DNA from: Azotosporobacter soli
GTDB lineage: Bacteria > Bacillota > Negativicutes > SG130
DNA: 64,000 nt
NCBI RefSeq assembly: GCF_030542965.1
Contig: NZ_JAUAOA010000012.1
Location: 27,438 to 91,437, forward strand
Reading direction: 5' to 3'
Numbering within the stretch: the stretch's first letter is position 1; each line of letters opens with the position of its first letter. The notes under the pieces were generated by a model. That model was not told where the DNA came from, searched no databases, and saw only the letters and a program-made list of their open reading frames with translations. This document shows positions 52,199-63,998 of this stretch, one piece after another. Made by a program: the position numbers and the translations under genes.

Positions 52199-52242
52199 CG
52201 TCTGCGCAGCGGAAAATTTCCTGGGAAATAACGCCGCAGACG
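52199..52242. promoter_or_regulatory. Noc-binding-site-like palindrome inside a larger stem
   Basis: ATTTCCTGGGAAAT at 52216-52229 differs by one base from the Noc site core ATTTCCCGGGAAAT. It is flanked by CGTCTGCG (52199-52206) and CGCAGACG (52235-52242), so the whole could form a stem. It lies in the 293-bp gap between fabH and the DUF2232 gene, which otherwise contains only a possible promoter (TTGACA at 52151). Confidence 0.5.
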
Positions 52243-52380
52243 GATGGATGCGCCATTTCTTTCAAAGCGCAAGCAGGAAATGGGCTTAGAGGTTGCGAAT
52301 AATAAGTAGGAAATGCCTAAATTCTACGTTTCAAGCCATGATTAGGGCAGCGTTTGAGCAGTGTTAAAAAGGAGTACATT

Positions 52381-53346
52381 ATGGGATATCGACGGATTCG
52401 TCCAATGGCGGAAGGCGGCATCTTGACCGCAGTCGCTATTTTGTTTGCTTTTATGAGTGCGTATCTGCCGGTAATCGGTGCTTTTGTCAATCTGATCTGG
52501 CCCGTGCCGATCATCTTGCTTGGCGTCAGGCATGGCTATAAATGGAGCCTGCTCACCACTGCGGCGGCCGGTCTGCTGATTGCGCTTTTGATGCATCCGC
52601 TGCATGCGGTAAGCATCGTCGTCGGCTTCGGCCTGATCGGCATTGTGCTCGGACATGCGATCCGGGAGAAGTACGGCGCGATGAAGACGCTCGCGGTAGG
52701 CAGCGTTGCGTCCCTGCTATCAAAGGCTGCGGTCATGGGCATCGCTTTTTTGGTCAGCGGCGTCGATCCTTTGTTCGGGCAGAGTGACATAGCGGCCAAA
52801 GCGCTGGAACAGAGTCTCGAATTATATCAGTCGATGGGAATACAGGGTGAGCAGCTCGACAAGATGCGGGAAAACATGGCGACCATCGGCAGTCTGATCA
52901 AGATCATCCTGCCAGCCGGGTTTGTCATGGCCGCGGTCGTCGATACCTATCTGAACTATGTGGTGGCGCGCCTCGTGCTGCGCAAGTTAGGTCATGTGCT
53001 GCCGGAATTCCCGGCGTTTAGCCGCTGGCAGCTGCCAAGAGCGATTGCGTATGCTTTCGTGCTGGCGCTCGTGATGCTGTACTGGGGACAGACGCGCGAA
53101 ATCGGCTGGCTGAAAGACGTTGCGATGAATATCCAGGTCATCAGCAGCGCGATGCTGTTCGTGCAGGGCTTGTCTTTGGCCGTGTTTCTCCTGGAACGAT
53201 ATAATGTTTCGCGTTTATTCCGGGGAATGCTGTTCTTTTTTGTCTTCACCAATGGATTCTTGACGCAAATCGTAATCTTAGCCGGCGCCTTCGATATGGT
53301 GCTGGATTATCGCAGACTCCGCAAATCGGATTCCGCGGAGGAGTAG
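52381..53346 (+). CDS. DUF2232 family membrane protein (YybS-like)
   Basis: 321 residues with about eight membrane helices; it opens MGYRRIRPMAEGGILTAVAILFAFM. The family (Bacillus YybS) resembles the S-component fold of vitamin transporters, and it nearly always precedes gdpP, as here. Function unknown. AAAGGAGT places the start at 52381, not at 52354. Confidence 0.85.
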   Translation: MGYRRIRPMAEGGILTAVAILFAFMSAYLPVIGAFVNLIWPVPIILLGVRHGYKWSLLTTAAAGLLIALLMHPLHAVSIVVGFGLIGIVLGHAIREKYGAMKTLAVGSVASLLSKAAVMGIAFLVSGVDPLFGQSDIAAKALEQSLELYQSMGIQGEQLDKMRENMATIGSLIKIILPAGFVMAAVVDTYLNYVVARLVLRKLGHVLPEFPAFSRWQLPRAIAYAFVLALVMLYWGQTREIGWLKDVAMNIQVISSAMLFVQGLSLAVFLLERYNVSRLFRGMLFFFVFTNGFLTQIVILAGAFDMVLDYRRLRKSDSAEE

Positions 53347-53358
53347 GAGGGCGCAGTG

Positions 53359-55359
53359 ATGCCGCAAGGACCATCCTTTTGGTTCGATACACGAATCTAT
53401 TTAGCCGTTGCCGCCGCATTATTGGCGGTTATCGTATTTTACAATCCGCATGTCGCCGTACTGGGCGCGATATTATTGGTGGCGCTTTATTTGTATGGCC
53501 GGGAGCGCTATTTGCAGCAGCAAAAGGCGATGAGCCGTTATCTCGACACGATGTCGTACAATGTGGAACAGGGCGCTGAATACGCGCTGCGCAGTTTGCC
53601 GCTGGCGATGCTGATGATCGACGAAGCCGGACGGTTATACTGGTACAACAACGTACTGTCGCAGTGGTTTCCCGAAGTTGTCGAGATCGGTCTGCCTGTG
53701 CAGGAACTTTGGCCGCAGCTGCCGATCGAGAGGATGATGGGGCAGGACGGACGGGAGATTATCGCGCATGAAGACCGTTACTATCAGGTGATTTATCGCC
53801 CGGCAGAGCAGGACGGCGAAGGCGAGCTTTTGGTGCTCTACGTCAGCGATATTACGGCGAGCGAAAAAGGCCGGGCGGAATGCCTGGCGGCGCTGCCGGT
53901 GCTGGCCTATATCCAGATCGACAACTACGACGATGTGCTGCAGGGCTTGAATGAAACGCTGCGCACCGCCGTTTTGGGCGAGGTGAACAAGCAGCTCTCC
54001 GCCTGGGTCGCGGAACATGACGGCGTCATGAAGCGCTATGCCGACGACCTGTTTATCCTGATTTACAACCGCGAGCAGCTGGAGCGCTGCCTGCAGGACA
54101 AGTTCGATATTCTTGACAAGGTGCGGACGATTCAAGTCGGCAACAAGATCCCGGTGACGCTCAGCATGGGCGTGGCCGCGGATGAACTGAGCCTCGATAC
54201 GCTCGGCGAACGCGCGCAGGCGGGACTCGACCTGGCGCTTGGCCGCGGCGGCGATCAGGCGGCGGTGCACGTGAGCGGTAAGCTGCAGTTTTACGGCGGC
54301 AAAGCCAAAGCAGTCGAGAAAAACACGCGCGTCAAGGCGCGCATCGTTGCGCAGGCGCTGCGCGAGAGCATCGGCGATTGCGGCAACGTCTTGATTATGG
54401 GGCATGGCAACGAGGATTTCGACAGCCTTGGTGCATCGATCGGCGTCGCCCGGATGGCGCATCAGTTAAAGAAACCGGTGCAAATCGTCGTCAGCCAGCC
54501 GGGAATATCGGTAAATAAGCTGAAAGATCTTTTGGAAGACTATGAAGATTATCAGGAACTGTTCGTCAGCCCGGCGCAGGCGGCAGCGCTTTTGCAGCCG
54601 GATACGCTGCTCTTTGTCGTCGATGTGCACCATCCGATGCTGACGGCGGCGCCGGATCTTCTGACCCGTGCCGAACGCATCGTGGTCATCGATCATCACC
54701 GGCGTTCGGAAAGCTTTATCGTCAATCCGCTGCTCGTCTATCTCGAGCCGTCGGCATCGTCGGCGAGCGAGCTAGTGACGGAACTTTTGATGTACTTCGA
54801 TGAAACGGTCGAACTGACGCGCCTCGATGCGACGGCGCTTTATGCGGGGATCGTCGTCGATACAAAGAACTTTTCGGTGCAAAGCGGCGTGCGGACCTTC
54901 GATGCCGCCGCCTATCTGCGCCGCGCCGGAGCCGATCCGTTTCTCGTCCGGCAACTCTTCCGCCTCGATTTTGACACCGTCAAATCGAGAGCGCAAATCA
55001 TTAATCAGGCAGAAATGCTGCAGGGCGGCGCGGTCGTGGCGATTTGCCCGCAGGATATCCGCAACGCACAAGTCGTGGCTGCGCAGGTCGCGGACATGCT
55101 GCTCGGCGTTGAAGGGGTGACGGTCAGCTTCGTATTATTCCTGATGGATGACGGCGTTGGCGTGAGCGCCCGCTCGCAGGGCGAAATCAATGTGCAGCTC
55201 CTGATGGAAGAGTTGGGCGGCGGCGGTCATCAGACCGTGGCCGGTGCGCAGCTGCGCGGCTCGAGCATGGAAGACGCAAGGCAGACGATCATTGCATTGA
55301 ATGAAAAATATCTCGGGGAGTGTGAAGAAGATGAAGGTAATACTACAACAGGAAGTTAA
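53359..55359 (+). CDS. gdpP: Cyclic-di-AMP phosphodiesterase GdpP
   Basis: 666 residues: two N-terminal membrane helices (about 10-50), a PAS-like heme/signal domain (LPLAMLMIDEAGRLYWYN), a degenerate GGDEF domain (the region around RYADDLFILIYN) and the DHH-DHHA1 phosphodiesterase (MGHGNEDFDSLGASIG, VIDHHRRSE, GGGGHQTVAGAQL). It hydrolyses c-di-AMP to pApA and so affects wall and potassium homeostasis. GTG 53356 is 1 codon upstream. It overlaps rplI by 29 bp. Confidence 0.95.
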   Translation: MPQGPSFWFDTRIYLAVAAALLAVIVFYNPHVAVLGAILLVALYLYGRERYLQQQKAMSRYLDTMSYNVEQGAEYALRSLPLAMLMIDEAGRLYWYNNVLSQWFPEVVEIGLPVQELWPQLPIERMMGQDGREIIAHEDRYYQVIYRPAEQDGEGELLVLYVSDITASEKGRAECLAALPVLAYIQIDNYDDVLQGLNETLRTAVLGEVNKQLSAWVAEHDGVMKRYADDLFILIYNREQLERCLQDKFDILDKVRTIQVGNKIPVTLSMGVAADELSLDTLGERAQAGLDLALGRGGDQAAVHVSGKLQFYGGKAKAVEKNTRVKARIVAQALRESIGDCGNVLIMGHGNEDFDSLGASIGVARMAHQLKKPVQIVVSQPGISVNKLKDLLEDYEDYQELFVSPAQAAALLQPDTLLFVVDVHHPMLTAAPDLLTRAERIVVIDHHRRSESFIVNPLLVYLEPSASSASELVTELLMYFDETVELTRLDATALYAGIVVDTKNFSVQSGVRTFDAAAYLRRAGADPFLVRQLFRLDFDTVKSRAQIINQAEMLQGGAVVAICPQDIRNAQVVAAQVADMLLGVEGVTVSFVLFLMDDGVGVSARSQGEINVQLLMEELGGGGHQTVAGAQLRGSSMEDARQTIIALNEKYLGECEEDEGNTTTGS

Positions 55360-55780
55360 AAAACTCGGTAAAAAAGGCGATATTCTTGAGGTGTCCGAAG
55401 GGTATGCACGCAATTTTCTGCTGCCGCAGAAGCTTGCGATCCTGGCGACGTCCACCAATGTAAATACAGTTAGTCAGCAGAAGGCTTCAGAAGCGCGCAA
55501 GGCGCAGCGCATGACCGAAGAAGCGCAGGTTCTGGCCGCGCAGATGTCCAAGATCGAGATCAAGCTGCCGGTAAAGACTGGTGAAGGCGGCAAATTGTTC
55601 GGTTCGATCAACACGAAAGACATTGCCGACGCGATCATGGCGCAGCACCAACTGGAGATCGACAAACGGAAAATAGAAATGAAAGATGCGATCAAGTCCC
55701 TTGGTTCTTATGTTGTTACGATCAAGCTTCACCCGGAAGTGAGCGCCAAGATTCAGGTGCATGTGACAGCCCAGGCCTAA
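55331..55780 (+). CDS. rplI: 50S ribosomal protein L9
   Basis: 149 residues with the L9 signature at the N-terminus (MKVILQQEVKKLGKKGDI, GYARNFLLPQKLA), a long helix and the C-terminal domain. The start ATG 55331 lies inside the gdpP 3' end; the frame from 55301 adds ten residues not found in L9. Confidence 0.97.
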   Translation: MKVILQQEVKKLGKKGDILEVSEGYARNFLLPQKLAILATSTNVNTVSQQKASEARKAQRMTEEAQVLAAQMSKIEIKLPVKTGEGGKLFGSINTKDIADAIMAQHQLEIDKRKIEMKDAIKSLGSYVVTIKLHPEVSAKIQVHVTAQA

Positions 55781-55805
55781 GGGCGACGGAGAGAGGGTAG
55801 GATAC

Positions 55806-57752
55806 ATGAAAGATTTTTTTAGCAAGTTATTGGGGTCGACAACGGCTGGAACGCCGGAGGTGAAAGACTCGGAAGAAGATAAAATGTTGCGTCGCGTTAC
55901 AGCCCTATATGGGCTGTATTCTGCGCTTATAGGGCCGGAAAAGGTCATTCTTAAAGCCGGAAAACTCGATGCGCTGACGCTGATGCGCTCAGAAAAACTG
56001 TCGGAGCGCGTTCTTGGCCTACAGCGCCTGGTCTTTGAAGACCCGACGCTTGCGGCCTTGCCGAGCAAAGAAGAGGTTCCGCCGCTGCTTGACGAACTGG
56101 AAGATGAGCTGGCCGACATGCTGGCGCGGCGCAATCTCGAAGAGCGCATGGAACGCAAAGTGAATGAGCGTATGGAAGAGCGTCATCAAGAATACATCCG
56201 GGAAATCAAAATGCAGATCATCAAGGACGAGGCGAAAGATCCGGAAAATCCGGGCACGCTTAAAAAACTGGCGGATCTCGAAGCGCTCGATCAGGTCGAA
56301 CTGACGCGTTCGGCGATGGAATTGGTTCGTCCGGCGAGTTTAGGCGAAATTGTCGGGCAGGAACGTGCGGTGGAAGCGCTGCGCGCGAAGTTGGCTTCGC
56401 CGTACCCGCAGCATCTGATCTTATACGGGCCGCCCGGCGTCGGCAAGACGACGGCCGCCCGCCTCGTTCTGGAAGAAGCGAAACGCTTGCGTTTCACGCC
56501 GTTTGCCGAAGCCGCGCCTTTTATCGAAGTCGACGGCACGACGCTGCGCTGGGATTCGCGCGGCATTACCAATCCGCTCCTCGGCTCGGTGCATGATCCG
56601 ATCTACCAGGGAGCGCGGCGCGAAATGGCCGACAGCGGCATTCCTGAACCAAAGCCCGGCCTGGTCACCGAGGCGCATGGCGGGATTCTTTTTATCGATG
56701 AAATCGGCGAAATGGATTCGATCCTGCAGAATAAGCTGCTGAAGGTGCTCGAAGACAAGAAGGTCTCGTTCGATTCATCGTATTACGACCCGTCCGATCC
56801 GAACGTGCCGCAATATGTGCGCAAACTCTTTCAGGACGGCGCACCGGCCGATTTCATTTTAATCGGCGCGACGACGCGCGATGCGGAAGACATCAATCCG
56901 GCGATCCGTTCACGCTGCGCGGAGATTTATTTCGAACCGCTGACGCCGCAACAGGTGCAGGAAATCGTGCGCAATGCGGCGGAAAAACTGGGCGTTGTAC
57001 TCGAAGACAGCGTTCCCGCGGTCATCAGCGAATATACGATTGAAGGCCGCAAGGCTGTGAATATTTTGGCCGACGCCTACGGCCTCGCGCTTTATCGCGA
57101 AGACAACCAAAACGAGCATCGGGTCACAATCCAGGCCGCCGACGTTTACCACGTCGCGCAAGTCAGCAGGATGACGCCGTATGTAAGCCGCAAGGCGAGT
57201 GATACGGCGGAAGTCGGCAAGATCTTCGGCCTTGGCGTCGCGGGCTATCTGGGCTCAGTCCTTGAGATCGAGGCGGTCGCGTTTCCTGCGCCGGAAAAAG
57301 GCAAAGGCGGTATGCGCTTTAATGACACCGCGGGCAGCATGGCGAAGGATTCGGTCTTTAATGCCGCCGCGGTGGTAAGAAAACTGACCGGCAAGGATCT
57401 CTTAGACTTTGACATCCATGTCAATGTCGTCGGCGGCGGCCGGATCGACGGACCCTCTGCGGGCACTGCGATCCTGGCGGCGGTGATTTCAGCGATCACC
57501 GGTCGGCCGATCTGTCAGCGCGTCGCCGTTACCGGCGAAATATCGCTGCAGGGCAAAGTCAAAGCGGTCGGCGGCGTATTCGAAAAAGCGTATGGTGCGA
57601 AGCAGGCAGGCGCTACGACGATGGTCATTCCGAAAGAAAACGAAAAAGATGTTCCGCCGGATCATCTCGGCCTTAAGATCCGTCCGGTCGAAACGGCCGA
57701 AGAAGCGCTGGCGATTATTTTAGTACCTGAGGAGGAAACTGTTTCATGTTAG
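55806..57752 (+). CDS. Lon-family ATP-dependent protease, LonC type
   Basis: 648 residues. An N-terminal helical region (LRRVTALYGLYSALIGPEKVILKAGKLDALTLM, split about residue 30-62) precedes an AAA+ domain (Walker A GPPGVGKTTA, Walker B ILFIDEIGEMD) and the Lon protease domain with catalytic Ser in DGPSAGTA and Lys in GKVKAVGGVFEKA. No membrane helix, so it is not LonB. LonC proteins are typical of spore-forming lineages. The 3' end overlaps dnaB by 7 bp. Confidence 0.88.
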   Translation: MKDFFSKLLGSTTAGTPEVKDSEEDKMLRRVTALYGLYSALIGPEKVILKAGKLDALTLMRSEKLSERVLGLQRLVFEDPTLAALPSKEEVPPLLDELEDELADMLARRNLEERMERKVNERMEERHQEYIREIKMQIIKDEAKDPENPGTLKKLADLEALDQVELTRSAMELVRPASLGEIVGQERAVEALRAKLASPYPQHLILYGPPGVGKTTAARLVLEEAKRLRFTPFAEAAPFIEVDGTTLRWDSRGITNPLLGSVHDPIYQGARREMADSGIPEPKPGLVTEAHGGILFIDEIGEMDSILQNKLLKVLEDKKVSFDSSYYDPSDPNVPQYVRKLFQDGAPADFILIGATTRDAEDINPAIRSRCAEIYFEPLTPQQVQEIVRNAAEKLGVVLEDSVPAVISEYTIEGRKAVNILADAYGLALYREDNQNEHRVTIQAADVYHVAQVSRMTPYVSRKASDTAEVGKIFGLGVAGYLGSVLEIEAVAFPAPEKGKGGMRFNDTAGSMAKDSVFNAAAVVRKLTGKDLLDFDIHVNVVGGGRIDGPSAGTAILAAVISAITGRPICQRVAVTGEISLQGKVKAVGGVFEKAYGAKQAGATTMVIPKENEKDVPPDHLGLKIRPVETAEEALAIILVPEEETVSC

Positions 57753-59080
57753 ATCGTTTACCGCCTCAGAACCTGGAAGCCGAGCAGGCTGTACTCGGCG
57801 CGATGTTGATTGAAAAGGAGGCCATCTCCAAGGTGGCCGAATTTTTGCGGATGGAAGATTTTTATCGGGAAGGACACGGCCGCATCTTTGCCGCGATGAT
57901 GGATCTCTTTAATCGCAACGAGGCGGTCGATCTGGTCACGGTTGTCGAGCATCTGCGCAAGGATGACAAGCTCGAAGGCGCAGGCGGCCTTTCCTACGTC
58001 GCTTCGCTGGCGAACAGCGTCCCGACGGCCGCCAACGTCATGTACCATGCCCGCATCATCGAAGAAAAGGCGCTGCTGCGCCAGCTGATCAATGCCGCGA
58101 CCAACATTGCGGCGATGGGCTATGAAGGAGCGGAAGAAGTCAACAACATCATGGACAAGGCGGAGCGGACGATCCTTGAGATCTCGAACCGCAAGTCCGG
58201 CAACGAATTTACGCCGGTCAAGTCGATCATCATGGATGCCTTCGACAAGATCGAAAAGCTCTATGCTTCCAAAGGCAGCATCACCGGCCTGTCGAGCGGC
58301 TTTAAGGATCTCGACAAACTGACGTCCGGCCTGCAGCCGTCCGATTTGATCTTAGTGGCGGCGCGTCCGAGTATGGGTAAGACCGCCTTCGTTCTGAACA
58401 TCACGCAAAATGTCGGCATCAGGGCGAAAGGGACGGTTGCCTTCTTCAGTTTGGAAATGTCCAAGGAGCAGCTGGTGCAGCGTATGCTGTGCGCCGAATC
58501 GGCGATCGATTCGCAGCGGCTCCGGATCGGCGAACTCGAACCGAACGACTGGGAAAAGCTGGTCAGCGGCGCGGATCGTCTCTCGAGCGCCAACATCTTC
58601 ATCGATGACACGCCAGGCATCACGGTCATGGAAATGCGTTCGAAGGCGCGGCGTCTTAAAGTGGAGCATGATCTTAAACTGATCATCATCGACTATTTGC
58701 AACTGATGCAAGGCAGCGGCGGCAGCAAAGGCGGCGAAAACCGCCAGCAGGAAATCTCGGAGATTTCCCGCTCTCTTAAATCGCTGGCACGTGAGCTTCA
58801 GGTGCCGGTCATAGCACTGTCGCAGCTCAGCCGTAACGTAGAGTCGCGTCAGGTGAAAAAACCGATGCTCAGCGATTTGCGCGAATCCGGTTCGCTCGAG
58901 CAGGATGCGGATATCGTCGCCTTTCTGTATCGCGAAGATTACTACAACCCGGATACGGAAGACAAGAACATCACGGAGCTTATCATCGCCAAACATCGTA
59001 ATGGTCCGGTCGATACGGTCCGTCTCTTCTTTCATAAACAATTCACTCGTTTTGTCGACTTGTCGCCGCGGAACGAGTAA
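57746..59080 (+). CDS. dnaB: Replicative DNA helicase DnaB
   Basis: 444 residues: N-terminal helical domain (LPPQNLEAEQAVLGAMLIEK), RecA-like core with ARPSMGKTAF, IIIDYLQLMQG and the DLRESGSLEQDADIV motif. In this genome it may be loaded by the DciA-like protein at 1.1-2.0 kb. The rplI-lon-dnaB order is common in Firmicutes. A terminator follows. Confidence 0.97.
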   Translation: MLDRLPPQNLEAEQAVLGAMLIEKEAISKVAEFLRMEDFYREGHGRIFAAMMDLFNRNEAVDLVTVVEHLRKDDKLEGAGGLSYVASLANSVPTAANVMYHARIIEEKALLRQLINAATNIAAMGYEGAEEVNNIMDKAERTILEISNRKSGNEFTPVKSIIMDAFDKIEKLYASKGSITGLSSGFKDLDKLTSGLQPSDLILVAARPSMGKTAFVLNITQNVGIRAKGTVAFFSLEMSKEQLVQRMLCAESAIDSQRLRIGELEPNDWEKLVSGADRLSSANIFIDDTPGITVMEMRSKARRLKVEHDLKLIIIDYLQLMQGSGGSKGGENRQQEISEISRSLKSLARELQVPVIALSQLSRNVESRQVKKPMLSDLRESGSLEQDADIVAFLYREDYYNPDTEDKNITELIIAKHRNGPVDTVRLFFHKQFTRFVDLSPRNE

Positions 59081-59088
59081 AGCAAAGC

Positions 59089-59135
59089 AGCGCTCTTTAG
59101 CCGATTTTTGGATCGGGCTAAGGGGCGCTTTTCCT
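59089..59135 (+). terminator. Terminator after dnaB
   Basis: AGCGC..TTTAGCC / GGGCTAA..GGCGCT stem followed by TTTTCCTGTTTTT. Confidence 0.8.
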
Positions 59136-59139
59136 GTTT

Positions 59140-59203
59140 TTCCGAACAATTATATTAATTGTCGCTTTTAGTCGAGAATGTGTGCGAAAAAGCCGAACAA
59201 TAA
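59140..59203. promoter_or_regulatory. Two PurR-box-like sequences upstream of purB
   Basis: CCGAACAAT occurs at 59142-59150 and again at 59193-59201, each next to A/T-rich sequence, as in PurBox (CCGAACWWT). The first copy is also part of the dyad ACAATTA-TAT-TAATTGT. Both are upstream of the purB promoter. Confidence 0.55.
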
Positions 59204-59236
59204 AAAACTTAAAAAACACATCATTCGTAAAATCCA

Positions 59237-59265
59237 TTGACAGGCTAAAGTGCAGGTGCTATGAT
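59237..59265 (+). promoter_or_regulatory. Sigma-A promoter of purB
   Basis: TTGACA (59237-59242), 17-bp spacer, TATGAT (59260-59265). The leader to 59375 has a small CTGATT/AATCAG hairpin. Confidence 0.85.
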
Positions 59266-59375
59266 ATTCAAGGGAAAAAATGTGCCAGGTCAGACGCGTG
59301 TTGACAATGGGTCGGCTGATTTTACGAATCAGACGCTCTCGATAGATTAAATTTGTAATGTAGGAGCGTGTGCAA

Positions 59376-61987
<2,612 letters not shown>

Positions 61988-61993
61988 TCGATT

Positions 61994-62020
61994 ACCCCCG
62001 GCGAATGCCGGGGGTTTAGA
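61994..62020 (+). terminator. Terminator after purA (copy 1 of an identical hairpin)
   Basis: ACCCCCGGC-GAAT-GCCGGGGGT followed by TT. An identical hairpin lies at 62222-62243. Confidence 0.8.
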
Positions 62021-62084
62021 GTGTAGACAAGTGAAAAAACAGAATACGATAACAGGAACGAATAGAAGGATTAAAGGAAACGAT

Positions 62085-62182
62085 AACACGAAGAAGCGAA
62101 GCGGGCCGATACTATCGGCCCGGCGAGAAGAAAGGAAGAATTTAAAATCTCTTCCGACCTTCCCTTCTTCGACTCTTCGTGT
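62085..62182. repeat. Inverted-repeat element B with nested hairpin
   Basis: Outer arms ACACGAAGAAGCGAAG (62086-62101) and CTTCGACTCTTCGTGT (62167-62182), 14 of 16 paired; directly inside the left arm is CGGGCCGAT-ACT-ATCGGCCCG (62102-62122). The arms resemble those of element A (46947-47033). The 61988-62351 gap holds nothing else but the two GAAT-loop hairpins flanking it. Confidence 0.65.
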
Positions 62183-62221
62183 AAAAACGTCTCACTTGAT
62201 TTCGTTTTGTCAACAGGCGCT

Positions 62222-62248
62222 ACCCCCGGCGAATGCCGGGGGTTTTTA
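62222..62248 (+). terminator. Second copy of the CCCCCGGC-GAAT hairpin
   Basis: ACCCCCGGC-GAAT-GCCGGGGGT then TTTTT, a stronger terminator than copy 1, upstream of hprK. Confidence 0.8.
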
Positions 62249-62351
62249 GCTATTTTTTGCAAAGCGAAGCGCGGCGGATTTTTTCGGCAGGAAGATGAGG
62301 GCGCGAAAGCGAAAAGAAGGCAGACAAAGCTAAATGCAAAAGGAGACTACG

Positions 62352-63275
62352 ATGGAAGCTTTAACAGTAAAGGAAATGGCCGCTGCGATGAAACTGGAGC
62401 TTTTGATCACCGAGGCCGATATGACGCGTGCGGTAACGGTCGCGGACGTCAATCGACCCGGCCTGGTGCTGACCGGCTATGCGGATTACTACGACGCCAA
62501 GCGCGTGCAGCTGATGGGACATACGGAACTCGACTTTCTTGCGGCACAGGGCGAGGAAATCGCCTATAAGCGCTGGCACGACCTGACCGAGCTCGGCTTT
62601 CCCTGCCTTGTCGTCAGCGCGGGCCAGGAACTGCCGACGCGTTGGCTCGAGCGCGCCGCGGAGAAGAAACTGCCTGTCTTGCGCAGCAAACTGGCGACGA
62701 CCGCCTTTCTCAGCCGTCTCTCGGCATTTCTCGAAGAACGCCTCGCGCCGCGTACGACCGTGCATGCGGTCTTAGTGGATGTTTCCGGCATGGGGATCAT
62801 GATTACCGGCGACAGCGGCATCGGCAAGAGCGAAACGGCGCTCGAACTGATTAAACGCGGCCATCGCCTGGTTGCCGACGATGCGGTCGAGATCACGCGC
62901 AGCGAAGAATATACTTTGACCGGACGCGCGCCCGAAGTGCTGCGTTATGTGATGGAGGTGCGCGGTCTCGGCATTCTCGATGTCAGCCGCCTCTTCGGCA
63001 TCAGCGCGGTGCGCGAACGTCACCGCATCCATATGATTATCAACCTCGAAGAATGGCAGGATGGCCGCTATTATGACCGCCTTGGCGTCGACGAGGAGAC
63101 GCGCGAGATTCTCGGCGTCAAGTTGCCCTGTAAAACCGTCCCGGTGCGCCCAGGACGCAATATCGCGAGTATCATCGAGGTCGCAGCGATGAACCAGCGC
63201 TTGAAAGATACCGGCTATGACGGTGCGCGCGAATTTATCAGCCGCCAGCAGGCGCTCTGCAAAAAAGACGATTAA
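62352..63275 (+). CDS. hprK: HPr kinase/phosphorylase
   Basis: Phosphorylates HPr at Ser46 and controls carbon catabolite repression. 307 residues; Walker A GDSGIGKSE, the VRGLGILDVSRLFG signature and a C-terminal kinase core. AAAAGGAG fits ATG 62352; the frame from 62334 starts before this site. Ends the protein-coding part of the window. Confidence 0.95.
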   Translation: MEALTVKEMAAAMKLELLITEADMTRAVTVADVNRPGLVLTGYADYYDAKRVQLMGHTELDFLAAQGEEIAYKRWHDLTELGFPCLVVSAGQELPTRWLERAAEKKLPVLRSKLATTAFLSRLSAFLEERLAPRTTVHAVLVDVSGMGIMITGDSGIGKSETALELIKRGHRLVADDAVEITRSEEYTLTGRAPEVLRYVMEVRGLGILDVSRLFGISAVRERHRIHMIINLEEWQDGRYYDRLGVDEETREILGVKLPCKTVPVRPGRNIASIIEVAAMNQRLKDTGYDGAREFISRQQALCKKDD

Positions 63276-63304
63276 AAAATAAAATGTAAAATACGAGAAT
63301 AGTG

Positions 63305-63333
63305 TTGACGGATTATGAATGTTCCTGTATAAT
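63305..63333 (+). promoter_or_regulatory. Promoter of the tRNA array
   Basis: TTGACG (63305-63310), 17-bp spacer, TATAAT (63328-63333), 28 bp before the first tRNA. Confidence 0.85.
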
Positions 63334-63361
63334 CATATCTTGTCAGCAGGTACTGACACAT

Positions 63362-63437
63362 GACCTACTAGCTCAGTTGGTAGAGCACCTGACTTTTAAT
63401 CAGGGTGTCGATGGTTCGAGTCCATCGTGGGTCACCA
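63362..63437 (+). tRNA. tRNA-Lys (anticodon TTT)
   Basis: 76 nt with encoded CCA; acceptor GACCTAC/GTGGGTC, anticodon loop CTTTTAA between CCTGA and TCAGG, T-loop TTCGAGT. An exact second copy is at 63843. Confidence 0.97.
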
Positions 63438-63442
63438 TTCAC

Positions 63443-63517
63443 GGCCCGTTGGTCAAGCGGTTAAGACACGGCCCTTTCACGGCTGGAACAGGAGTTCGAT
63501 TCTCCTACGGGTCACCA
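63443..63517 (+). tRNA. tRNA-Glu (anticodon TTC)
   Basis: 75 nt with CCA; acceptor GGCCCGT/ACGGGTC, anticodon loop CTTTCAC. Second copy at 63924. Confidence 0.96.
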
Positions 63518-63526
63518 ACTTTTTTC

Positions 63527-63602
<76 letters not shown>

Positions 63603-63616
63603 AACTATCCTTTCGC

Positions 63617-63693
63617 GGCCCTGTGGTGTAGCGGTCTAACATGCCGCCCTGTCACGGCGGAGATCGACGGTTCAAATCCGTTCAGGGTCGCCA
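63617..63693 (+). tRNA. tRNA-Asp (anticodon GTC)
   Basis: 77 nt with CCA; acceptor GGCCCTG/CAGGGTC, anticodon loop CTGTCAC. Confidence 0.96.
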
Positions 63694-63702
63694 TTTTTTT
63701 TT

Positions 63703-63778
<76 letters not shown>

Positions 63779-63842
63779 CTTGTTTATAACTTCGGCATTA
63801 CGCGCTGCACGCTGGGCGATCTTGCCGAGTTTTCTATTTTAG

Positions 63843-63918
63843 GACCTACTAGCTCAGTTGGTAGAGCACCTGACTTTTAATCAGGGTGTCGATGGTTCGA
63901 GTCCATCGTGGGTCACCA
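63843..63918 (+). tRNA. tRNA-Lys (anticodon TTT), second copy
   Basis: Identical to 63362-63437. Confidence 0.97.
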
Positions 63919-63923
63919 TTCAC

Positions 63924-63998
63924 GGCCCGTTGGTCAAGCGGTTAAGACACGGCCCTTTCACGGCTGGAACAGGAGTTCGATTCTCCTACGGGTCACCA
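63924..63998 (+). tRNA. tRNA-Glu (anticodon TTC), second copy
   Basis: Identical to 63443-63517; the spacer between Lys and Glu is also identical. The array may continue beyond the window. Confidence 0.96.
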
